DNA of 64,000 nucleotides from the NCBI GenBank assembly GCA_017893485.1, contig CM030358.1:154138706-154202705 (forward strand), in the 5' to 3' direction. The DNA is from Hemerocallis citrina (taxonomy: Eukaryota > Streptophyta > Magnoliopsida > Asparagales > Asphodelaceae). The notes beneath the pieces are model-generated. The model did no database searches and was not told where the DNA came from. It worked only from the letters and a program-made list of their open reading frames with translations. Of the stretch, positions 33,111-43,299 are shown piece by piece (within the stretch, counting starts at the first letter, position 1; every line of letters begins with the position of its first letter). The position numbers were made by a program, and so were the translations under genes.

Positions 33111-36100
33111 CAGAGGGATGGCGAACGGGTCGAGTGGGCTGGGCCGGGCCCAACCCGTACGGGTTGGCACGTATACTTAGCCGGTCCGGGCCGGGTTGCA
33201 CTCTTATCCGGGCCGGGCCGAGCCGGGCTAAGTTTTCGTTTGGGTGGCCTGCCCAACCCGTTAACCCTTTAGGGTTCAACCCGGGTTGGGCCGGGTCGAC
33301 CCGCGGGTTGGCCCGTTTAATAAATTTTTTTTGTTTTTTTGTTTTTTTGTTTTTTTGTTTTTGGTTTTTTTTTGGTAGCTTAAATTAAAATAATAATAAT
33401 TATTATTATAATACTAAGCAAGTAATAATACTAATAAACAATAAAAATCGTAATAATAATAATAAGATTGAAAGAGTGAAATTGACAACAAATTTTGAAA
33501 TATTATTCATATGAATTTAAGTTATACAATTTTAACAATTTATAACGAAATGAAGAATTCAATTCACAAATAAGTTTTATACAATAACATATTTCTTATA
33601 TACAATTTTAATTGAGTACAAATTTTCTAATTTGACATAACAAGCAAAGCTATTGTTGTTGTTGTTGTTGTTGTTGTTCTTCGGGCGAGTTGCTCCCACT
33701 TATGGAACTTGATAGTGCTTTCCCTTGCGTCCTATCTTCAGCCTTCAGCCAATCTTCTGTGCAAACGAGCATCTCTAACGCCTCGGGCTTCAACCGATTC
33801 CTGTAATCAGATAGAACCCTACCACTTGTAGAAAATGCACTCTCAGAAGCAACTGTAGAGATAGGAGAAGTTAGTAAATCTTTAGCCATAATTGACAGAA
33901 TACTAAAAGTGTGTTCATGTTCTTTCCACCATTGTAAAATATCTAGTGCAGAAAGAGTAGGCTCAGTATCATGTTGGTTATACCAATTTAATTTATTTGG
34001 TTGATTAGTCCTATGTTTTTTAGATTGAATTTGTTCAAGTAAACTAAATGTTCTATCACCAATTCTACTTTTACCCTTACCTTTAGAACTACCAGAAGAA
34101 GAACTAACTACAGAAGTTGTACTACTAGAAGCAAAACGTCTATCATAATTATCATACAAGTTATTTAACGTAGATTCAAACTGAACTAAAAAAGTAGCGC
34201 AATCAATTGTTAATTCTACATTTACCTCTAAATATCCAAAAAACATTTCTATCAAATTCTTCGTACCTTCTAATTTGATAGGAGGATCCATAACAGTAGC
34301 AACACAAATCAACATAGGAGGAGGAAAATAATACTTCAAAATTTTTGAAATGCAGGTTTTACAATGTCACTAATATAGGGATCATTTAACATTTCGTTAA
34401 ATATTTGCATCATGCTAACTAATTCAATAAAAATGCTACTAGAAGTAGATTCATATATTTTTGAAAATTTTAAAGTTGCGGTTTTAAAAGGTTCTAAAAA
34501 TTTCAATAAAGATTCAACAAAAAACCAATCGGGGGAGTCATTTCAAAATTGTGCATATTTTTTGCGATACAAAAATTATTTACAACTGCTTTATAATCGG
34601 TGACAACATTTAGTAAATCAAAAGTAGAATTCCATCGGTGTCTAACATCCTTTGGAAATTTTCTAAAAGGAACATTTCTAACCCTACACCAAGCTTTTCA
34701 TTCTTGTAAAATGCTTGAACTTAATGCAATGAAATGTACACAATTTCTAATTTTAACTATATATGGATCGACTATTCTTAATGCATCTTGAACACATAAA
34801 TTTATAATATGACATGCACATCTAACATGAAAAATATTGTGAGATGGAGGGTTTAATACAGATTTTAAATTAGTAATTGCTACATTGTTGTTAGATGCAT
34901 TATCAAAACTAATAGCCATAATTTTATCGCGAATATGAAAAACATTACAAATTTCTATAATATGGTTTGCTATTTCAGCGCCACTATGGGGATACGGCAA
35001 CGCCGCAAGTGATATGATTCTTTTTTGAAGAATCCAATCATTGTCGATCCAATGACAGGTTATTCCCATCGTTGGAATATTGTTGACACCCGTCCAACAA
35101 TCCGAAGTTAAACTAACCCTACAAGTTAAACTCCAAAAAATTGCAATCAAAGCGTCCTTCATTTTCATGTACACTTTAAAACAATCCGATTTGCAAGTAT
35201 TTCTCGGAATTCTTTTAAAATGAGGGTTTAAAGCCGTTTGATTAAAATTTTTCAAGTTCCTACTCTCGGGATAGGAAAATGTTAACTCTTCCTTAATGAC
35301 TAATTGGGCCATTTCCCGATGAACAATTTCGGGAACATAAGGGTGGCTATCAACTTGACCGGTCCTAGGGTTGATTTTTTGTTGGCCTTGTATTTGATCA
35401 AGAAGTTCTTTATGATTATGTTGGATGTGCCTACTAATTGTACCGGTGCCGTCACCCCTCTTGAATTTGTATGTTTTACTACATGTTTTACACACTTTTA
35501 AACCTATACCCGGAGTATGTTCGTCCGGGATATAATCATAAAACTTATGCCAATCGCTAGTTTCTCCTTTACTTTTCCTACTACTACGAGGTTGTGTGGT
35601 TTCGGTTTGTTGTTGTTGTTCTTCTTCTTCTAATTGTATGTCACCTACAACATCGTCGTGTGTACCCCATTGTTCTATAGTTGGATCAATGTAATCTTGG
35701 GCGGGCTCACTAGTTGGGACAATTGGTGGCCTACGTGAAGAGGAGGAGGAATCTTGTCCGCTACGACCGCTACCGCGTGATCTAGACATAATGTATTAAT
35801 GTGCTAAAGTATGTAAAAAAAAATATACAATGTAGGAGCGGTGAATTATATAAAAAAAATCTAAAAAACAAGAGGGTTGAGATAGAGAAGTTCAAAAAAC
35901 GAACAATAATTTTAACTACAACGCAAAAAAAAATTTAACGAGAGAGATAGAGATATTTTGATATCGTTCACCGTGGAATACGCGTATGTAAAAAAAACCG
36001 TGAAAATAAGAATAGAATAGAAAAGATGGAGGAGCGCTTTGCCGATTCCGCAATTGAAGAGTTGAGAAGAGGTTGAAGTAGATTTGACGAGGGTTGAAGA

Positions 36101-36653
36101 GAGTTGAAGACGTTGAATTTTGATTCCGATACAACCGAAATTTGATCGTGTATATGCCTCCTTGTACACTTGTTTGATGAATACTACAATTGTTGAAAAA
36201 TTCTTTACAAATGATGTATAATAGTAGAGAGAGTAAGAGAGTGAGGTGTGATTTTTTATGAGATTTTTGGGGATATTTATAGGGTAAATATGTGGGAAAA
36301 TACAAAAAAAAAAAAAAAAAAAAATCAACTAACGGCTCAAAGAGCCGTTCGAAACGGCTCTGGAGGGAGACAGGCAATTTTTCGACCGTTCGACCCGCGG
36401 GTCAACGGTCGACCCGTCACGGGTCAAACGTTCGACCCGTACGGGTCGACCCGCGGGTTAGCGGGTTGAATTCGCGAATTGAACGGGTTCGTGGGCCGGA
36501 TTTCGCGGGTGCAATTCACGTTATTTGCGACCCGGGTCGACCCGGTACTGTTCACCGGGTTCGACCCGAACCCGTCAATTAGCTAACCGGGCCGGGTTAG
36601 CGGGTCGGGTCGCGGGTGGGTCGCCGGTTGACCTGGCCCAGTTGCCATCTCTA
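33111..36653 (-). mobile_element. hAT transposon with near-complete transposase
   Basis: The left end CAGAGGGATGGCGAAC and right end (minus strand) TAGAGATGGCAAC agree apart from two extra G, and fit plant hAT termini. Both subterminal regions (33120-33320 and 36380-36640) are dense in GGGTC, GGGCC and CCCGG words. The transposase is on the minus strand. The flanking 8 bp do not match well, so the insertion is old or the ends are slightly misplaced. The 19440-19974 element shares the GGGTC-array style and may be a distant non-autonomous relative. Confidence 0.85.
33650..35789 (-). pseudogene. hAT-family transposase, two inactivating breaks
   Basis: From ATG at 35789: a Ser/Arg-rich N-terminus, then a BED-type zinc finger (CKTCSKTYKF...ISRHIQHNH, about residues 100-130), the first catalytic block TSDCWTGV (about residue 230), the second ISFDNASNN (about 295) and HVRCACHIINL (about 325). 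A TGA at 34697-34695 interrupts the first frame (363 codons). The same frame resumes (VRHRWNSTFDLL and onward) until a 1 bp frame change near 34340. The last 229 codons hold the hATC dimerisation domain (LDILQWWKEHE, STVASESAFSTSGRVLSDYR) and end in a run of Gln. Length and domain order fit an Ac/Tam3-type transposase. Only two breaks are visible, so decay is recent relative to the rest of the window. Confidence 0.9.
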
Positions 36654-37180
36654 CATACAGCTGTAGACTTGTTGTCCTTTGGAGTAAAGCAAATGCATAC
36701 GACCGCAGAAACTTTTCTATGCTTATACCGACTCATTTCCAATGGACGGCCAATATATGTTTGGAAGAACTGTTTAGCGGCACATACACGGCCTTCTTAA
36801 AATGTTTGTGCAGTCATAAGTACGAAACGAAAGTTGAGACAGAAATCGGTTTATGCGGTAGCCATCACTTCCATAAAAAAGTTTTTGGGCTGATAATTAT
36901 TGGGCTTTCTAAGCAACCAGAGTGCTTATCTAAAAAGTAAATTTTAGACAACTCTGCTAAGCTTTTATAATTTTGGCGGATAATCATACTTTTTTTTTTC
37001 TTGCATGTAATTCTACCAAACTTTGTTTTTAGCATGAAATGTCTAAATCTTAGATGACTGTCTTAATCTGTAAAGTAACAAACAAACAAAAAAAAAGATA
37101 AAAAAACCTAATAAATATTCCTTTTCCCCTTGTTCGAAACCCAATCTGACATCTTCCCCAAATTCCACAATCCCCAAATC
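36654..37180. other. Spacer between hAT and copia-4
   Basis: A frame at 36655-36800 (DLLSFGVKQMHTTAETFLCLYR..) has protein-like composition but no recognised family. It runs directly from the hAT end and may be part of the gene the hAT entered. The rest is AT-rich and featureless. Confidence 0.35.
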
Positions 37181-37625
37181 TTGGGATAATAATCAGCACC
37201 CAGGGTTACTTAACCCTAGAGTTTACGGCCATATATTTATAGCCCCCAAGCAAACCCTAAAAGATATACACAAATATAGCAAATTGGGTTTTTCTCTCGT
37301 AAGCCCAAAAAGAGCAATCAGCGTCGATGTCGGTCGACCGCACCCCAAGCCAGTCGACCGCATCATGCGGATCCTGACCCGAGGGCTGACCGGTCGACCG
37401 CCCCCCTGGTCGGTCGACCGTCCCCTCCTTTGTTGGACGCCAACACTCGAAGAACTCCCAGTCGACTGGGTCGGTCGACCGCACCCTTAGCCGGTCGAAC
37501 GCAACCCTCCAGACTTCTCTTCTTCTACTTGCTGCTTGTCTTCCCTTGCTTCTTTGTCTCCTCCTCTTCTTCTCCAACTTTAAGTATCCCGTGCCTACGT
37601 GTATTTGAGGCCACAATTCCTAACA
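37181..37625 (-). repeat. Copia-4 3' LTR, truncated
   Basis: Matches 39690-40127 of the 5' LTR. It carries a TATA-like stretch near 37230-37242 and five or more GGTCGACCG words between 37331 and 37498. Similarity stops at about 37181. Confidence 0.85.
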
Positions 37626-38182
37626 ATCTCCCACTTGGACCAAATACACCACGCTTCAAAGTTATTACAATCTTTCCTCACATTATCTCTGACATCACCC
37701 ACTTTCATGGAAGACCCAAGTACTCCCCACTCACATGAAGAGCACCTCCGCTACTCCACCACGTGGAGTGCACCAACCACCCCTTATCGCCTCATGAAGG
37801 ATGTGCTCTACCAATCGCATAGAGCACGAATACCGGAGAAACAATCCCGAACTTGCAAGATCTCCATCAACACCGGATATGGTTCAAAGCCTCTCAATGC
37901 ACCCTCTGCATTAGAAACCTCCATGGACGACACCTCCACAAACTCCGCAGACTGTTCAATCCCTACCAGTGCTCTCTACCTCACAAGAGCGACTTGAAGC
38001 TTCAACTGCCAATTCGCAGAGTACCCTCTCCGCAATAACGTCTTGCCCACTAGGATCACTTCCATGGCTAGCAGCTCCCACTAAATTAGTAACCTCCCCT
38101 CCACAACTGAAAGAACTCGGTTGCACCCCACACAAACTACTACTCGATTCCGGCTGAGAGTCAATTACAGGAGAAACGCCCC

Positions 38183-39407
38183 TCACATCTCTAACCAAAT
38201 ACAGCATTCCCCACGCTTCTCTTTTGCAATCACCCTTGAACCTGTAGCTATACAACACTCTCCACTACCAACTGCAGTAGACAATCCCTCCTTGTCTAGC
38301 CTTCCAATCGAGATAAGATTTTCCTTCAAGTCTGGAACATGCCTTGTCTCCCACAAGACAACACTTTGATCATTAATGGTATTCACTCGAACAGTACCAA
38401 CCCCACGTATAGGACACCGGTGACCATTCCTCACGATCACATCTCCAAAAGAACCCTCCTCGTAGTCATCAAACACCTCTTTCCTCAGAGTGCAATGAAA
38501 AGAAGCTCCCAAATCAATACACCAATCTTGAGTGCCCAACTCCTCTCAAGCTAATAAGCATAGATTCTCAACAAGCCCCACTTGAGCTTCCTTTGGAATA
38601 TCTCTCTTCGGTTTCTCCTGTTTCTTCTTCATATAAGCCTTGTAACTGCGCATCATGTGACCCTTCTTGTGACAATACCAGCACTCAGGCCCATGTCCCC
38701 TCATCGCTATCATCAGACCCACTCTCAGATGAACTACTCTGGTCCTTTCTTCTTCGACTGCTCTTAGATCTTCCACGTCTCTTCTCAACGTACATGGCGG
38801 AATCTCTAGAAGATGATGATGGATATCCCCCGTTTCTCACCATTCTCACCTCCTCGTTCAGAATGCTACTCACCACATCCTGTAGAGGCGTCGAATCTTT
38901 CATAGTGCATGTAATAGTCTATTCCACCATACCATAACTATCGGGTAAAGTAGATAGAAGTAACAATGACTGCCTCCTCTTTGAAAACTTCAAACGTGCA
39001 GATTCCATCTGGTTGTAAACCATACAGTAATTGTTCACATGCTTTGCTACTAAACCCTCTTCCTTCAACTTCATATTAACCAATTTCTTCAGATGAAGAA
39101 TTTAATTAGATGCCGACGGTTTCTCATACATATCCATGAGAATCTCCATAGCCTCCTTTATGGTCTTTGCCTTCGAGATATGAAATAACGCCTTCCTACT
39201 CAGCCCCAACTGAATCTGCTCCAGCACCTTCTGATCCAAACGAGTCCAATCCGCCAAGACCTTCGTATCCTTGTCTGTACCTACCGGCTTCTCATCAAAT
39301 AACAGACCATCAAGATCTTTCTGACGAATATACACTATCATCTGAATCTTCTATATCGTGAAGTCACTCCCATCGAATCTCTCGATCTTCATCTTGTTAT
39401 CGGCCAT
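38183..39407 (-). pseudogene. Copia-4 gag and protease-start remnant
   Basis: The start ATG at 39407 gives MADNKMKIERFDGSDF, then TAG (39353-39351) where Trp is expected in the copia FxxWK block. QKDLDGLLF and LSRKALFHISKAKTIKEAMEILMDMYEK follow (UBN2-type gag), with TAA at 39104-39102. The C-terminal part is Ser/Arg-rich (38850-38700) and then has a knuckle CWYCHKKGHMMRSY with the last Cys replaced (about 38735-38690). A stop near 38546 is followed by a protease-like WCIDLGASFHC, in which Leu replaces Ser of DSG, and VPDLKENLISIGRLD (pre-integrase region). Many breaks, so inactive. Confidence 0.85.
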
Positions 39408-39433
39408 CTCGAACCAACTGCTCTGATACCACT

Positions 39434-40127
39434 TGTCGGAGAAATCTACTCCCAACTCGTAGTGCTAACAGCGAAAGTTCACCACGAGCAATAGAAACTC
39501 CTAAGAAATAGATGAACCAAGAATAAGCCACCACAATATATGGATCTCACAAGAATACAACCAATATGCAGAGATAACCAATACTTCTTATTTCCAAAGA
39601 AATACAAAGATTACAAGAAAGATTACAACTCTCAATCTCTCTCTCTCTCACCATTGAAACACTCGGTACAATCACCTCTTGAAGTTGAATAATGATCAGC
39701 ACCCAGGGTTACTAAACCCTAGAGTTTACGGCCATATATATAGCCTCCAAGCAAACCCTAAAAGATATACAAAAATATAGCAAATTGGGCCTTTCTCCCG
39801 TAAGCCCAAAAGAGCAATCAGCGTCGATGTCGGTCGACTGCACCCCAAGCTGGTCGATCGCATCGTGCGGATCCTGACCCGAGGGCTGACCGGTCGACTG
39901 CACCCCTTAGGTCGGTCGACCGTCCCCTCCTCTGTTAGACACCAACACTCGAAGAACTCCCAGTCAACTGGGTTGGTCGACAGCACCCCTAGCCGGTCGA
40001 CCGCAACCCTCCAGACTTCTCTTCTTCTACTTGCTGCTTGTCTTCCCTTACTTCTTTGTCTTCTCCTCTTCTTCTCCAACTTCAAGTACCCCATGCCTAC
40101 GTGTATTTGAGGCCACAATTCCTAATA
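39434..40127 (-). repeat. Copia-4 5' LTR
   Basis: 694 bp on the minus strand, ending CTCCGACA at 39434. The expected TGTTAGG start has one change (TATTAGG). GGTCGACC palindromes and mutated forms lie at about 39831-40006. A (CT)n stretch is at 39630-39650. Confidence 0.85.
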
Positions 40128-40339
40128 GATGAGGCGACAATTTCTCTCTTCCAGATGCCAAGCCCGAACCTTAATTCATCCAAATGCGGGAAAAAACAAC
40201 GACTGGTGACAAGGCAATGAATGGTACTCTCTCTATCTCTCATCATTGAGGTTAAAGGGTCTTGTCTTGTTCAATTAAGATTTTTCCCATGCATTTTATT
40301 ATAGTGAAAACAAAATATTATGAACAAAATTTGTTGTGA
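40128..40339. other. Short spacer
   Basis: About 210 bp between copia-4 and the LINE-like element. A short open segment after CTTCCAG (MPSPNLNSSKCGKKQRLVTRQ then TGA, about 40155-40218) could be a terminal exon scrap. No family recognised. Confidence 0.3.
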
Positions 40340-40349
40340 AGCTAAATTG

Positions 40350-42706
40350 TTTTTTTTTTAGGGAAAAGGTGGAATATGGCCACCCTGTTTAATTAATAAG
40401 AACTTAACGAAACAAACCCAGAGTACTGGGCCCAGGTACAAACTACTTACAGAAAATAAAACATATGTGAAACAACATGACGCGTACAAATAACAAATCT
40501 CTCCAACAACCCTAGAGGGTGGGCCGACAAACAAGCTCGGTCCAGAAAAATTGTGAGTACGTCAGTTTAGCTTTGTACAGTGCCTCCACAGCACATGCAC
40601 ACCCACCTGAGACAAGTCTGGCAGGATTTTATCACCCGCCGATCCCTGCCTTCACCTCGCTGGGGGGACCCCATCTGGGCCCAAGCCCCGCAGAACGAAA
40701 GCTGACCCCACGGCACATGCACAACAATCGCACCCTCCCACCATCTCTACCGCACCTCCTACAAACGTGCCAGTAGCTCCTACAGCAGCTACCAAAGAAA
40801 TAGCCATGAAGAGGATACCTTAACCTCTCACACGATAGCACTTTCTCAGGCGATTTCTCACCACACAACTATCTCGCTCACCCCACCAACCACCACACTC
40901 CAAAAGAGATTCGTGTAGAGGATACCTTCACCTCTCTCACGCTCAAGCTCTCTCCGGGGATTTCTCACCAAACAGACTTATCTCGACTCATACTCCCACT
41001 TCGAGGGAAGAGATGATACTGTCACGAGTCAGTGACCTAAGCTGGAGGGCACTCAATAGCCTGATAGTAGGCGATGTGAAGACTTCACCGGCAACATCGT
41101 AGGACACTCCAGACCAACCATACCCAAACCCCACACCCCATCACCTGGCTCCAAACCGAACCAACGACCTCACACACTTGAACCCCAGATCTAAGGTTTT
41201 CGCGACAACCGTCACAGGAGGATGCTCTGGCGCAACATAGTCGCTCCGCTCCGGTTGAGACAAGCACCCCGGAAGTTGAGACAAGTGAGCGTACATCACG
41301 GAAGGACCCTATATTTGGGCCCAAGCTCTACAATCGTGCAAAACAACTAACCCTCCTAGAGGACTACGGCACATCCAAGCACACCCGGCTTCTTCACACG
41401 CACTACCAACCCTCAGAAACACCAAATCACAGTGGCAGATCATCGTGAATGGCTCTAAGAGTGTGGACATGGTGGCAAGCACGAAGAACAACCGGGCCAA
41501 CAACAAACAAAGCCCACCAAACCCAACCCAAGCCAAAAACCATCGGTGGGGGGGCTGCTAAAATCCGAGCCCCCACAGTAGAGCTCAGATCTAGGTCATC
41601 GGTGCACCTCGCCAACGGAACACCATGGAGGGACCCCGTCTTCGGGCCCAAGCTCCACAATCGTGCAAAACACAACTCTCTCATCATAGAGACTCGCAGA
41701 TGGAGAAGCATATCCGGCTTCTTCACACGCACTACCAACCCTTGTAAAAACCAAATCATAGCCACAGATCATCGTGATTGGCCTCGAGAGTATGGACACG
41801 GTGGCAAGAGCGAAGAACATCCGGGCAAACATCTAGAAAAGCCGACCAACTCCAACATAACCCAAACCCTAACCCCGAGCAACTCACCCCCAAACCCCCA
41901 ACAACTCCATTCTCTTCACAGCATTTGACTCAAACACATAAAACCCAACACTAATTAAGCACCTTGAGACAATTGAGCACACATCATGGAGGGACCCCAT
42001 CTTCGGGCCCAAGCTCCACAATCGTGCAAAACAACATACGACACTATCCACACCACCCACACAAAGACATCGACACATCAATTACTGTCGACACCACCCT
42101 CGGCATCGATACAAACATCTGAGTAAGCCACTAGCAAAGCCAACCAATCCCAATCTAACGCAAACCCCAACCAACCAACTTACCCCAAACACGTCATAGA
42201 TCTGGAGGTCCTTGCCACCGCATGGTTGTCGGCATGCTGGACAGGCCCAAGGGCATCGGCGCTACTGTCGCAGGAGTGGTCGACTGTGGTTCAGAGCATC
42301 GCAGGAGACGACGGCGGGTCAGAGCGTCGCAGATCTGGCATCGGACAAAAGGGAGCAGGCTGCTCCGGTCGCAGCTGAAGTCGATGAAGAGAGGAAGAGT
42401 GCTGGGGTTTGCTGGGGGTTGTCGACGACAAGGGGTGCCATAGGGGGTGACGATTGAAGGGGATGCCCACCGGAGAGGACGACTGGAGATGGTTTGAGGA
42501 GGTTTGGTCGGGAGATCGGACGGGGAGAGAGAAACGGGAGAGGAGAGAGAGAGCGGGAGAGTAGGTTAGGTGGTGAAGGGTGATGGATCTCGGCGTCGAT
42601 CGGCGACCGGGGAGGGGGCAGCGAGATCCTGGCCGCCACCCCCTCCAAACTCTAGATCTAGGGTTTTTAAATTGTTACCTTTATTGAAGAAGATGAAAGG
42701 GGAGTG
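40350..42706 (-). mobile_element. LINE-like non-autonomous retroposon, copy 1
   Basis: A minus-strand insert of about 2.36 kb with its 3' poly(A) seen as a T run at 40350-40358 and a target duplication AGCTAAATTG (40340-40349 and 42707-42716). The 3' end reads TTCTTATTAATTAAACAGGG on the minus strand, like plant L1 tails. The 5' part (42460-42650) is GC-rich and ends in CCCTAGATCTAGAGTTTGG. A segment of about 330 bp recurs within it around the word CCCAAGCTCCACAATCGTGC (41320, 41648 and 42008). No reverse transcriptase or endonuclease was seen, and its open frames carry no known domain. The second copy is at 55144-57005. Confidence 0.8.
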
Positions 42707-42716
42707 AGCTAAATTG

Positions 42717-43191
42717 TTTGGAGCTAAATTGTATGGGGGGAAAGAGATAGGGGGGGGGGGGGAACCAATTTTAGAAATGAGAACTATACATGAAAGATTC
42801 CTAGAAAGTTTGATAGCTCAGAAAAATTGGTTTTAGGTGGTTTGGTGAAGCCTTAAAGAAACCTAGAGTTCATAGTTGCTTGCACGAGACTTTTGTGAAT
42901 TTCATATATCATAAAATACTTTATTGTGAATGCTCAATACTCCTGAAGTTCATGAACACATAAGATGTATGTTATAGTTATTGCATGAGGATAGTCTTTT
43001 TTTTAAGGAATATTGCATGAGGATAGTCAGGATAGAAGTTCTTTTGATACTGTACTGAAGGAATATAATTATCAAAGAAATATATATTCTCTTGTTGTCC
43101 TTATTCTCTCTCTGCTGCAAGAAGCTATGTTCATGCATGAAGCTTGAGGTTTTCGACAGTGCTTTTGTTGTTGGGAGGCTCCTATACTAAT
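42717..43191. other. Spacer with G run
   Basis: Contains an extra copy of GAGCTAAATTG (42721-42731), i.e. the target site was itself duplicated, a run of 14 G (about 42749-42762), and a short direct repeat TGCATGAGGATAGTC at 42983 and 43013. No gene. Confidence 0.5.
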
Positions 43192-43299
43192 GTCGTAGCC
43201 AGACCCGGCCCAAGGCCCAAGCGACTAAAGCAAGGGCTTTAGGCCTTAAATTTTTTTTTTGGTATAACTACTGGAAAGGCCTCTTAAATATTGTCTTTT

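Larger units (their letters stand above)
37181..40127 (-). mobile_element. Copia-4: pol-deleted Ty1/copia element
   Basis: On the minus strand: 5' LTR 40127-39434, primer site GTGGTATCAGAGCAG (39433-39419), gag and protease start 39407-38183, then only about 550 bp to the polypurine tract AAGTGGGAGA (about 37636-37627) and a 3' LTR (37625-37181) that has lost its distal ~250 bp. No integrase or reverse transcriptase was recognised. Because the 3' LTR is truncated no target duplication can be read. Confidence 0.85.

Noticed and set aside
33062..33388. Pro/Gly-rich open frames on both strands
   Set aside because: They are translations of GGGCC/GGGTC subterminal arrays of the hAT element.
35912..36377. 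138- and 153-codon minus-strand frames
   Set aside because: Upstream of the hAT transposase start, with Phe runs from a poly(A/T) tract; probably leader sequence, no domain.
40519..42648. Many frames of 60-159 codons on both strands
   Set aside because: They fall inside the LINE-like retroposon and repeat with its internal ~330 bp unit; no known ORF1 or ORF2 domain was seen.
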